A DNA stretch of 23,597 nucleotides from JANNMJ01 sp031397815 (GTDB lineage Bacteria; Bacteroidota; Bacteroidia; Cytophagales; Hymenobacteraceae). This document shows positions 9,232 to 16,528 of this stretch, piece by piece (position 1 is the first letter of the stretch; every line of letters starts with the position of its first letter). Both the position numbers and the translations under genes were made by a program. Under the pieces are notes generated by a model. The model had not been told where the DNA came from. It did no database searches and saw only the letters and a list, made by a program, of their open reading frames with translations. The stretch is taken from positions 1-23,597 of the forward strand of contig JANNMJ010000247.1 of assembly GCA_031397815.1 (NCBI GenBank), written 5' to 3'.

Positions 9232-9264
9232 CGAAAATACCAGCCTAGTATCTGAGCATCAAAC
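9232..9264 (-). promoter_or_regulatory. Promoter for the lipoprotein gene (TTTG-N20-TATTTTCG)
   Basis: Read on the minus strand, TTTG (9264-9261) is followed after 20 bases by TATTTTCG (9239-9232). This fits the Bacteroidota -33 TTG / -7 TAnnTTTG layout with a C in place of one T. It predicts a leader of about 70 nt before the ATG at 9158. Confidence 0.5.
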
Positions 9265-9342
9265 CATTTCTCCACGAAATCACATCATCGTGTGGGCAAA
9301 CCGTCGTTTTCGCTTGACGAACGGGAGCGAAAGCAGCCTAGA

Positions 9343-9506
9343 TTCCCCGCCCCCTTGGGGGAGGGGTGCCCCGAAGGGGCGGGGTGGGGTAGGCGGTTGG
9401 GCAATGCGGCTGAGCCAACGCGGGATTGGGTTCTCATGGCGGGCTGTATCTGCGTGTCCACCCCGGCCCGGCCCTGCGGGGCACCCCTCCCCTCCGGGGC
9501 GGGGAG
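9343..9506. repeat. GC-rich inverted repeat, arms of about 47 bp
   Basis: Left arm 9343-9389 (TTCCCCGCCCCCTTGGGG, then AGGGGTGCCCCGAAGGGG) is largely complementary to 9458-9506 (ending GGGGCGGGGAG). Each arm also contains its own short hairpin. It lies in the divergent intergenic region between the lipoprotein and the radical SAM gene. No ORF in it is supported. Confidence 0.7.
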
Positions 9507-9541
9507 TTCGGTTGCTTCGTCCTACTCACCCCGCCCAATTC

Positions 9542-9570
9542 TTAATTATTAATTACTAATTATTAATTAG
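9542..9570. repeat. AT-only direct repeat upstream of the radical SAM gene
   Basis: TAATTATTAATTA is nearly duplicated in tandem and contains the palindrome CTAATTATTAATTAG. Such an A/T block in a GC-rich background, about 40 bp before a promoter core at 9607, could be an UP-element-like or protein-binding site. That role is inferred. Confidence 0.5.
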
Positions 9571-9606
9571 AAACCCCCGCCCCTCCCCAGCGGTTAGGCA
9601 GGGCCG

Positions 9607-9614
9607 TACTTTCG
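9607..9614 (+). promoter_or_regulatory. -7 promoter core TACTTTCG before the radical SAM gene
   Basis: TACTTTCG lies only 4 nt before the GTG at 9619. It matches the TAnnTTTG core with one substitution. Transcription would begin at or very near the start codon. Confidence 0.45.
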
Positions 9615-9618
9615 TCCC

Positions 9619-11841
9619 GTGCTGCCTCCTGCTTCGCCCCGCATCCTGATTATCACGCCGCCGCTCACGCAGCTCAACACGCCGTACCCGGCTACGGCGT
9701 ACCTGACGGGTTTTTTGCGCGGGCGGGGGTTTGCCGTAGAACAGGCCGATGCGGGGTTGGCGCTCGTGCTGCGCCTGTTCTCAGCGGATGGGTTGCGGCG
9801 GGTGTTCGATGCCATTGAAGGCGGGGATTTTGAGCTGACCGAGAACGCGGCGCATATGCTACGCCGACGGACGCGGTATGAGCGCACGGTGGAGCCGGTC
9901 GTGCATTTCCTTCAGAACAAAGACCTGTCGCTTGCAGCGCGGATTTGCGGCGGCGGGTGGCTGCCGGAAGCGGGGCGGTTCGGACAGATTGCTGACCTTG
10001 ATGTCGCGTTCGGCACCCTCGGCCTCACCGACCAAGCGCGGCACCTCGCCACGCTCTACCTCGAAGACCTCGCTGATTTAGTCCGCGAAACCGTGGGGCC
10101 GCAGTTCGGACTGGCGCGCTACCACGAGCGCATCGCCCTCACCGCCACTTCCTTCGACCCGATTCACGCCGAGCTACAACGCCCGCCGAACCTCGTGGAT
10201 GAGCTGCTGCTCGAAGCCTTCGCCGAGATTTTCCGCACGCACTCGCCCGACGTAGTTGCGTTCACGGTGCCGTTCCCCGGCAACTTATACGGCGCGCTAC
10301 GGCTCGCGCAGTGGGTCAAGCATCTCGCCCCCGCCACCAAAACGCTGATGGGCGGCGGCTACCCGAATACTGAGCTGCGCGGTATCTCGGAGCCGCGCTT
10401 CTTCGATTACATCGATTACCTCACCCTCGACGACGGCGAGGCGCCGTGGCTCCAATTGCTGGCGCACTGGCGCGGCGAAGTGCCCGAAACCGCCCTGCAA
10501 CGCACCTTTCTCCGCACCCCGGCGGGCGAGGTGGCGTACCGCAACGGGGCGCTCACGGCCGATATTCCGCATCGAGAAATCGGCGCACCCGATTACGGCG
10601 GCCTGCCGCTCGGCGACTATTTATCGGTCCTCGAAACGCTCAATCCGATGCACCGGCTGTGGTCGGATGGCCGCTGGAACAAGCTCACCATCGCGCACGG
10701 CTGCTACTGGAAACGCTGCTCGTTCTGCGACGTGACGCTCGATTACATCGGGCGGTTCGAGCCCGCGCCCGCCGAAATCCTCGCCGACCGCATCGACGCG
10801 CTCGTGCGGCAGACCGGCCAAACGGGGTTTCACTTCGTCGATGAAGCCGCGCCGCCGCTTCAATTGCGCGATTTGGCGCTGGAGCTGCTCCGGCGCGGCA
10901 CCGAGATTTCGTGGTGGGGGAATATTCGGTTCGAGAAAACCTTCTCCCCTGACCTCTGTCGCCTGCTCGCCGCGAGCGGCTGCATTGCTGTCACGGGCGG
11001 GCTGGAAGTGGCTTCCGACCGCCTGCTGGCGCTCATGGAAAAGGGCGTGACCGTGGCGCAAGTGGCGCGGGTGGCGCACGCGTTCACCGACGCGGGCGTG
11101 CTGGTTCACGCGTACCTGATGTACGGCTTCCCGACCCAGACGGCGCAGGAAACGGTGGATTCACTGGAAGTAGTGCGGCAGCTATTCGCGTCGGGGGCGC
11201 TGCAATCGGGTTTTTGGCACCGCTTCGCGATGACCGCCCACGCGCCCGTCGGTCTGAACCCCGCGAAGTATCAGGTGCAGATGACCGGCCCCGAACCCGG
11301 CGGCTTCGCGTGGAACGACCTTCACCACACCGACCCCACCGGCGCCGACCACGACGCGTTCGGCCCCGGCCTCGCGAAGGCGCTCTACAACTTCATGCAC
11401 GGCATCGGGCTGGATGAGCCGCTGAGCTTTTGGTTCGAAGGCCAACGCGTCCCACGCAAAACCGTCCGCCCCGACCTCATCGACACCGCCCTCCAAGAGC
11501 TGGAGAAGCCCGACGCCGCCCGCGTGCATCAGCAGCTCGTGTGGCTGCACCCCGCCCCCACCCTTGCCGTCGGCGAGCGCCGCCGCAAGGGCCGCACGAT
11601 GGAAATCGGCACCCTCACGCTCCCCCTCCCCACCACCGACGAAACCGTCGACGCGCCGCCTGTGGTAGCACAGTGGCTGCACACCCAGCTCACCGCCCTC
11701 GCCGCCGACGCCTTCCGCACCCGCACCACCCTGCGTGACGTAGCCGCCACGTACCCAGCAGAAGCGGAGTGGCCGTGGGAGCAGCTTCTTATTTCGCCAA
11801 CGTGGCGGTCGGTGCGGGCGGCGGGGTTGTTGTTGGTTTGA
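9619..11841 (+). CDS. B12-binding-like domain radical SAM protein (740 aa)
   Basis: Radical SAM enzyme expected to bind a [4Fe-4S] cluster and S-adenosylmethionine; substrate unknown. The N-terminal 120 or so residues, and the segment before the core (LMGGGYPNTE at about 245), resemble the B12-binding fold seen in many radical SAM proteins, but the cobalamin-ligand motif DxHxxG is not present. The cluster motif is HGCYWKRCSFC, with Cys362, Cys367 and Cys370 (CX4CX2C). Downstream come FHFVDEAAP, a GGLEVASDRLL segment and a YLMYGFPTQT segment typical of the TIM-barrel core. A C-terminal domain of about 200 residues follows, which I do not recognise. The start is GTG at 9619 with the promoter core just upstream; no ATG fits better. 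It appears monocistronic and is followed by the hairpin repeat array. Confidence 0.88.
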   Translation: MLPPASPRILIITPPLTQLNTPYPATAYLTGFLRGRGFAVEQADAGLALVLRLFSADGLRRVFDAIEGGDFELTENAAHMLRRRTRYERTVEPVVHFLQNKDLSLAARICGGGWLPEAGRFGQIADLDVAFGTLGLTDQARHLATLYLEDLADLVRETVGPQFGLARYHERIALTATSFDPIHAELQRPPNLVDELLLEAFAEIFRTHSPDVVAFTVPFPGNLYGALRLAQWVKHLAPATKTLMGGGYPNTELRGISEPRFFDYIDYLTLDDGEAPWLQLLAHWRGEVPETALQRTFLRTPAGEVAYRNGALTADIPHREIGAPDYGGLPLGDYLSVLETLNPMHRLWSDGRWNKLTIAHGCYWKRCSFCDVTLDYIGRFEPAPAEILADRIDALVRQTGQTGFHFVDEAAPPLQLRDLALELLRRGTEISWWGNIRFEKTFSPDLCRLLAASGCIAVTGGLEVASDRLLALMEKGVTVAQVARVAHAFTDAGVLVHAYLMYGFPTQTAQETVDSLEVVRQLFASGALQSGFWHRFAMTAHAPVGLNPAKYQVQMTGPEPGGFAWNDLHHTDPTGADHDAFGPGLAKALYNFMHGIGLDEPLSFWFEGQRVPRKTVRPDLIDTALQELEKPDAARVHQQLVWLHPAPTLAVGERRRKGRTMEIGTLTLPLPTTDETVDAPPVVAQWLHTQLTALAADAFRTRTTLRDVAATYPAEAEWPWEQLLISPTWRSVRAAGLLLV

Positions 11842-11867
11842 GGATGGGGGCGCGAAGCTTCTCTACG

Positions 11868-12115
11868 CGTGGCCAGCTCTGTCTCAGAGATGGCGTCAAT
11901 AGGGCGAATCAACACCGTCTCTGGGACGCGTGGCCAGCTCTGTCTCAGAGATGGTGTTATACATCGAATCAACACCGTCTCTGAGACAGAGCCGGCTACG
12001 TCGGAGATGGCGTTATTCAGCGAATCAACACCGTCTCTGGGACAGAGCCGGCTACGTCGGAGATGGCGTTATCGGCGAATCAACGCCATCTCTGAGACAG
12101 AGCTGGCCACGCGCC
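11868..12115. repeat. Array of four tandem hairpin repeats (55-60 bp units)
   Basis: The core GAATCAACRCC recurs at 11906, 11966, 12022 and 12077. Each unit is an inverted repeat: GCTCTGTCTCAGAGATGGYG pairs with CRCCRTCTCTGRGACAGAGC around a loop of about 12 nt containing the GAATC core. In the second unit the two 21-base arms match except for one base. Outer halves vary between TGGCCACGCG-type and CCGGCTACGTCGG-type ends. Single half copies occur at 1-40 and 15264-15288. It lies between the radical SAM gene and the next gene's promoter. No ORF in it is supported. Confidence 0.92.
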
Positions 12116-12174
12116 ACTTATTCGCTACTTCCCGCCCATTTCAACATCCCACCGCCGCAGATTCCCGTTCTGAC

Positions 12175-12182
12175 GACCTTTG
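12175..12182 (+). promoter_or_regulatory. -7 promoter core GACCTTTG
   Basis: GACCTTTG ends 6 nt before the ATG at 12189. The TTG inside it is an in-frame alternative start, but it overlaps the promoter core, so ATG 12189 is preferred. A leaderless or nearly leaderless mRNA is predicted. Confidence 0.55.
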
Positions 12183-12188
12183 CAGCCT

Positions 12189-13892
12189 ATGCGTCTTTCT
12201 ACTCTGCTTCTGACCCTTGCGCTCGGCGCGCCGCTGGCGGTGCGCGCGCAGGATGCCACCGTCCCGCTCGACGCCGATACGTATCGGCTGATTGACCGTT
12301 ATGCCATCCGCAATGGCGGCGCGGTGCCGGGCTTGCACACCAGCCTCAAACCGTACGGCCGCACCCAAGTGGCGCAGCTCGCCGAGGCGTTGGCGGCTGA
12401 TTCGGCCGGCCGGTTCTCGGCGGCTGACCGCTTCAACCTGCGGTATCTGCGGCGCGATAACTGGAACGCCTCCACCCACCCCGCCGAGCTTTCGGCGAAA
12501 CCGGTGCTGCGGTATTTCTACGAGCGCCCGGCGGACCTCTATTCGGTTCAGACGGCTGATTCGGCGTTTACGCTGCGCGTGAACCCCGTGCTGTACCTCG
12601 GCGGCGGCACCGGGACGGGCGGCGGCACGGCGGGCCTCAACGTCAATACGCGCGGCATTCAACTCGAAGGGACTATTGACCGCAAGCTCGGTTTCTACAC
12701 CTTCCTAGCCGATAACCAAACCTTCGCGCCGGACTACGTCGACAACCGCATTCAGCGCGATAGCGTGGTGCCGGGCGAAAGCTTCTGGAAACGGTTCAAG
12801 AACACCCCGACCAACGTCGGCGGGTACGACTTCTTCACCGCGCGCGGCTACCTCAACTACGCCGTCACGAAGCACATTTCGGCGCAGCTCGGGCACGATA
12901 AGGTCTACATCGGCAACGGCTACCGCTCGCTTATTCTGAGCGATTATGCGCCCGCGTTCTTCTTCCTGAAGCTCAACACGCAGGTCTGGAAGTTTCGGTA
13001 CCAAAACCTCTACACCGAGCTGACGGCGAATTATGCCGGCGCGAACCGCGTGTTCGGGAAGAAGTATATGGCGCAGCACCATTTGAGCTTCGCGATTACG
13101 CCGCGCCTCAGCATCGGCGTGAGCGAGATGGTGATTTTCGGGAAGCGGTCGGGCGGGTTCGAGCTGCAATACCTCAACCCCATCATCTTCTACCGCGCCA
13201 TCGAGCAGGGAGTGGGGTCGAAAGACAACTCGCTCGTCGGGGCCGATTTCAAATGGAACGTCGTCGATCGCGTGCAGCTCTACGGGCAGCTTCTCTTGGA
13301 TGAGTTTCTGTTGAAGGAAATCAAGGCGCGCAACGGCTGGTGGGCCAACAAGCAGGCGGTGCAAGCGGGCGTCAAGTACATAGACGTGGCGGGCATCTCG
13401 AACCTCGACTTACAGGCGGAAGTCAATTTCATCCGCCCGTACACATATCAGCATCAGGATTCGCTCACCAATTACCAGCATTATCAGCAGCCGCTGGCGC
13501 ACCCCATCGGCGCCAACTTGTGGGAGTTTATCGGCGTGGTGCGGTACCAGCCGAATATTCTGCCGCGCCTGACGCTCCTCGGCAAAGCGATTTACACGAA
13601 GTTCGGCGCCGATTCCGCCAACACTAACTGGGGCAATAACGCGCTGCTGCCGTACGTGCCGCACCCGCGCGAATTCGGCAACACCACCGGTCAGGGCGTC
13701 GGGGTTCAGCAGCTCCATTTAGACCTCACGGCGTCGTACCAAGTCGCGCATAACCTGTTTATCGACGTCAAGCAGGTCGTGCGGCGCGGGTACAGCTACA
13801 ACCCGCTCCCTACCGCCGCCGCCACCCGCACCGATAACCTCACGTCGGTGGCGCTGCGCTGGAATATCGGGCAGCGGCTGTACGAGTTTTAG
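12189..13892 (+). CDS. Outer-membrane beta-barrel, capsule assembly Wzi / RemB-like (567 aa)
   Basis: Predicted outer-membrane protein with a cleavable signal peptide (residues 1-20, MRLSTLLLTLALG..., ending VRAQ). Most of the chain alternates polar and aromatic residues as in transmembrane beta-strands and ends with an aromatic residue (YEF). The segment GHDKVYIGNGYRSLILSD (from about residue 235) resembles the conserved block of capsule-assembly Wzi-family proteins; Bacteroidota homologues are often called gliding-motility RemB. A role in surface polysaccharide attachment or surface organisation is inferred from that resemblance. No polysaccharide genes are nearby in the window, so the exact function is open. 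It is a single gene with its own promoter. Confidence 0.8.
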   Translation: MRLSTLLLTLALGAPLAVRAQDATVPLDADTYRLIDRYAIRNGGAVPGLHTSLKPYGRTQVAQLAEALAADSAGRFSAADRFNLRYLRRDNWNASTHPAELSAKPVLRYFYERPADLYSVQTADSAFTLRVNPVLYLGGGTGTGGGTAGLNVNTRGIQLEGTIDRKLGFYTFLADNQTFAPDYVDNRIQRDSVVPGESFWKRFKNTPTNVGGYDFFTARGYLNYAVTKHISAQLGHDKVYIGNGYRSLILSDYAPAFFFLKLNTQVWKFRYQNLYTELTANYAGANRVFGKKYMAQHHLSFAITPRLSIGVSEMVIFGKRSGGFELQYLNPIIFYRAIEQGVGSKDNSLVGADFKWNVVDRVQLYGQLLLDEFLLKEIKARNGWWANKQAVQAGVKYIDVAGISNLDLQAEVNFIRPYTYQHQDSLTNYQHYQQPLAHPIGANLWEFIGVVRYQPNILPRLTLLGKAIYTKFGADSANTNWGNNALLPYVPHPREFGNTTGQGVGVQQLHLDLTASYQVAHNLFIDVKQVVRRGYSYNPLPTAAATRTDNLTSVALRWNIGQRLYEF

Positions 13893-13909
13893 CGAATCCT
13901 CACCCCCGG

Positions 13910-13930
13910 CCCCTCTCCAAAGGAGAGGGG
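13910..13930. terminator. Perfect hairpin CCCCTCTCC-AAA-GGAGAGGGG
   Basis: A 9-bp perfect stem with a 3-nt loop begins 17 bases after the stop codon of the outer-membrane protein. It has no T-run, so it may be a factor-dependent terminator, an mRNA 3'-end stabiliser or a dispersed palindrome. Confidence 0.5.
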
Positions 13931-13960
13931 AGCTGTCTTTCGCTTCCCCTGTTCCACTCG

Positions 13961-13980
13961 CGGCGGAACCCCTTCCGCCG
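13961..13980. promoter_or_regulatory. Palindrome CGGCGGAA-CCCC-TTCCGCCG upstream of the M16 promoter
   Basis: Perfect 8-bp inverted repeat ending 4 bases before GACCTTTG (13985-13992). It occupies the place where a -33 element would be, so it could be an operator. No regulator is identified. Confidence 0.4.
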
Positions 13981-13984
13981 TGCC

Positions 13985-13992
13985 GACCTTTG
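13985..13992 (+). promoter_or_regulatory. -7 promoter core GACCTTTG for the M16 peptidase
   Basis: GCCGACCTTTG lies 9 nt before the ATG at 14002. The in-frame TTG at 13990 overlaps the core and is rejected as a start. Confidence 0.55.
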
Positions 13993-14001
13993 TGCTCTCT
14001 T

Positions 14002-15291
14002 ATGATTCACTTCCGCGAATTCACTCTTGCCAACGGCCTGCGCGGCATCGTCCACGAAGACCCCACGTCGCCGCTGGCGGTCGTGAACGTCCTCTATAAC
14101 GTCGGCGCCAAGGACGAAGACCCTAATCGCACCGGTTTTGCGCACCTCTTCGAGCATCTGATGTTCTCGGGGTCGGTCAATATTCCGTCGTACGACGAGC
14201 CATTGCAGCTCGTCGGCGGCGAGAACAACGCCTTCACCTCGCAAGACCTCACGAACTATTACCTCTCGCTCCCGGCGGCAAACGTCGAGACCGGGTTTTG
14301 GCTTGAATCCGACCGCATGCTCTCGCTCGCATTCTCGGAGCAGGGCTTGGATGTGCAGCGCAAAGTGGTGGTCGAGGAGTTCAAGCAGCACTACCTCAAT
14401 CAGCCTTACGGCGACGTTTGGCTCAAGCTCTACCCGGCCGCCTACACCACGCACCCCTACCGCTGGCCGACCATCGGGCAGGAAGTCGCGCACATCGAAA
14501 CCGCCACGATGCCCGACGTGCGCGCCTTCTTCGCGAAGCACTACGCCCCGCAAAACGCCATTCTGGTGGTGGCCGGCGGCGTGACGTATGATGAAGCCGT
14601 GCGCCTCGCCGAGAAGTGGTTCGGGCCGATTCCCGGCGGCATGCCCTACCAGCGCCACCTGCCGCAGGAGCCGCGCCAAACCGAAGCCCGCCACTTGGAA
14701 GTGACGGCCGACGTGCCCGCCGCTGCCCTCTACAAAGTGTGGCATATGCCCGGCCGCGCCGATTTGGCCGGTTATTACCCCGCCGATTTGCTGAGCGACG
14801 TCCTCGGGCGCGGGAAATCGTCGCGCCTCTACCAAGCGCTCGTGCAGGAGCGGCAGCTTTTCACCGGCCTCAGCGCCTCCGTGAGCGGCACCATCGACAC
14901 GGGCTTGCTCGTGGTGAGCGGCAAGGTGCGCGAGGGCGTTTCGATTGAAGAAGCCGCCGCCGCCGTGGTCGCCGTCATCGAGCAGCTCCGCGCGGAAGGC
15001 CTCACGGAAGCCGAGCTGAGCAAGGTTCGGAATCAGGCGGAATCGTCGTTGGTTTTTGGGGAGATTGAGCTGCTCAACCGCGCCATCAACCTCGCCACCG
15101 CCAAGCTCCTCGGCGATGCTGATTTGGTCAATTCTGAAGCCGACCGCATCCGCGCCGTCACCGCCGAAGCCGTGAACGCCGCCGCCCAAGAAGTGCTCCG
15201 CCCCGAGAACTGCACGACGCTGTTTTACCGAATGGCTGCCGTCAGCACCGCCGACACCGACGTGGCCAGCTCTGTCCCAGAGATGGCGTAA
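14002..15291 (+). CDS. M16 family (insulinase-like) zinc metallopeptidase (429 aa)
   Basis: Zinc peptidase related to pitrilysin, PqqL and the mitochondrial processing peptidase beta subunit. The inverted zinc motif HxxEH is His48-Leu-Phe-Glu51-His52, and the third ligand is Glu125 or Glu126 in VVVEEF, about 73 residues later as expected. A second M16 half (about 165-345, GKSSRLYQAL region) follows. At about 430 residues it is a single-unit enzyme that would work as a dimer or with a partner; no partner gene is adjacent. No signal peptide is visible, so a cytoplasmic location is likely. Its last residues (ASSVPEMA) and stop codon come from a copy of the dispersed hairpin repeat (15264-15288), so the native C-terminus has been altered. 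The ATG was chosen using the promoter core just upstream. Confidence 0.9.
   Translation: MIHFREFTLANGLRGIVHEDPTSPLAVVNVLYNVGAKDEDPNRTGFAHLFEHLMFSGSVNIPSYDEPLQLVGGENNAFTSQDLTNYYLSLPAANVETGFWLESDRMLSLAFSEQGLDVQRKVVVEEFKQHYLNQPYGDVWLKLYPAAYTTHPYRWPTIGQEVAHIETATMPDVRAFFAKHYAPQNAILVVAGGVTYDEAVRLAEKWFGPIPGGMPYQRHLPQEPRQTEARHLEVTADVPAAALYKVWHMPGRADLAGYYPADLLSDVLGRGKSSRLYQALVQERQLFTGLSASVSGTIDTGLLVVSGKVREGVSIEEAAAAVVAVIEQLRAEGLTEAELSKVRNQAESSLVFGEIELLNRAINLATAKLLGDADLVNSEADRIRAVTAEAVNAAAQEVLRPENCTTLFYRMAAVSTADTDVASSVPEMA
15264..15288. repeat. Half copy of the hairpin repeat fused to the M16 gene 3' end
   Basis: GGCCAGCTCTGTCCCAGAGA, followed by TGGCG, matches the left half of the units at 11871 and 11932. 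The next bases, TAA, give the stop codon of the peptidase. The right half of the unit is absent; the following sequence is a short direct repeat (AACCGGCACA). Confidence 0.8.
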
Positions 15292-15330
15292 ACCGGCACA
15301 AACCGGCACTTCCCCTTACTACTTCCCAAC

Positions 15331-15353
15331 GCCCGCGCTGCCCCAGCGCGGGC
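15331..15353 (+). promoter_or_regulatory. Leader hairpin immediately upstream of pheS
   Basis: GCCCGCGCTG and CAGCGCGGGC form a perfect 10-bp stem around the loop CCC, ending 12 bases before the pheS ATG. It could affect translation initiation or end the upstream peptidase transcript (no T-run). No T-box or leader peptide is visible. Confidence 0.4.
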
Positions 15354-15365
15354 CACGCAGCCCCG

Positions 15366-16400
15366 ATGATTCAAGAAGAAATCGCCAAGCTCAAAGCCGA
15401 AATCGAGCGCGCCGACCTCAAATCGCGCGAGCAGCTGGAGACGTTTCGCAACACCTTTCTCTCGCGCAAGGGCCGCATCGCCGACCTTTTCGACAAGCTC
15501 CGCGACGTGCCCGCCGATGCGCGGCGGGCCGTCGGGGCGGCGCTCAATGAGCTGAAAACCGCTTCCCAAGAGCGCCACGATGCCCGCCAAACCGAGCTGA
15601 CCGAGGAGCCGCAAGCGCCCACCGGCCCCGCCACTGACTTCACGCTCCCGCCCGTGCCGCACACGCTCGGCACGCGCCACCCGTTGGCGGTGGTGCAGGA
15701 GCAGATTGTCGATATCTTCTCTCGAATCGGGTTCACCATCGAAGCCGGGCCGGAGATTGAGGACGATTGGCACAACTTCACCGGTCTCAACTTCCCCCCC
15801 GACCACCCCGCCCGCGAGATGCAGGACACGTTCTTCGTGCAAATGCCCGCCGGGCAGGAGCCGAAGCTCCTCCGCACCCACACGAGCACCGTGCAGGTGC
15901 GCGTAATGGAGACCCAGCGCCCGCCGATTCGGGCCGTGATGCCGGGCCGCGTGTACCGCAACGAGGCCATCTCGGCGCGGGCGCACCAGCTTTTCCACCA
16001 AGTGGAAGGCTTGTACATTGACAAAAACGTCTCCTTCGCCGACCTCAAGCAGACCATCTATTACTTCCTCACCGAGTTCTTCGGCGCGGACGTGAAGATG
16101 CGGATGCGCCCGTCCTACTTCCCGTTCACGGAGCCGAGCGCGGAAGTCGACGTGTCGTGCCAAATCTGCGGCGGCTCCGGCTGCAACATCTGCAAATACA
16201 CCGGCTGGGTGGAAGTACTAGGGTGCGGGATGGTCGACCCGGAAGTATTGAAAGCCTCCGGCATTGACCCGGAAGAGTTCAGCGGCTTCGCCTTCGGGAT
16301 GGGCATCGAGCGCACCGCGATGGGCAAGTTCACCGTAAAAGACCTGCGCCTGTTCACCGAGAACGACGTGCGGTTTTTGCGGCAGTTTGAGTCGTTGTAG
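15366..16400 (+). CDS. pheS: Phenylalanine-tRNA ligase alpha subunit
   Basis: Charges tRNA-Phe with phenylalanine as an alpha2-beta2 enzyme in the cytoplasm. The protein is 344 aa, normal for bacterial PheS. An N-terminal coiled coil (about 1-85) binds tRNA. The class II core contains motif 2 (GRVYRNEAISARAHQLFHQ, from about residue 194), a Cys-rich CQICGGSGCNICKYTG segment (about 265-280) common in many bacterial PheS, and motif 3 (GFAFGMGIERTAMG, about 307-320). The beta subunit gene is not in the window, so pheS and pheT are unlinked here. Start ATG 15366 preserves the standard N-terminus. It follows the M16 gene by 74 bp, with a hairpin between. Confidence 0.97.
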   Translation: MIQEEIAKLKAEIERADLKSREQLETFRNTFLSRKGRIADLFDKLRDVPADARRAVGAALNELKTASQERHDARQTELTEEPQAPTGPATDFTLPPVPHTLGTRHPLAVVQEQIVDIFSRIGFTIEAGPEIEDDWHNFTGLNFPPDHPAREMQDTFFVQMPAGQEPKLLRTHTSTVQVRVMETQRPPIRAVMPGRVYRNEAISARAHQLFHQVEGLYIDKNVSFADLKQTIYYFLTEFFGADVKMRMRPSYFPFTEPSAEVDVSCQICGGSGCNICKYTGWVEVLGCGMVDPEVLKASGIDPEEFSGFAFGMGIERTAMGKFTVKDLRLFTENDVRFLRQFESL

Positions 16401-16413
16401 TTTTTGATTTTTC

Positions 16414-16507
16414 TCCCACGAATGACACGAATTTTTGCACGAATTTTAACACAGATTTTTTAACTGAATTGGTAAAATTCGTGTCAAAATTCGTGTAATT
16501 CGTGGGA
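16414..16507. repeat. 35-bp inverted repeat (CACGAAT-type) between pheS and the dehydrogenase
   Basis: Arms 16414-16448 and 16473-16507 match at about 31 of 35 positions, with ACACGAATTTT and TCCCACGAAT blocks facing AAAATTCGTGT and ATTCGTGGGA. The loop is AT-rich. It starts 14 bases after the pheS stop and ends 21 bases before the next ATG. It may act as a terminator or be a member of a dispersed repeat family. Confidence 0.85.
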
Positions 16508-16528
16508 AATCCCGCAAGAAATCACATC

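Noticed and set aside
13900..15309. 469-codon antisense frame over the M16 peptidase
   Set aside because: The plus strand encodes a conserved peptidase with HxxEH; the antisense product is low-complexity and has no signature.
15225..16163. 312-codon antisense frame over pheS
   Set aside because: The opposite strand encodes an intact, essential pheS; the antisense frame is an unavoidable shadow.
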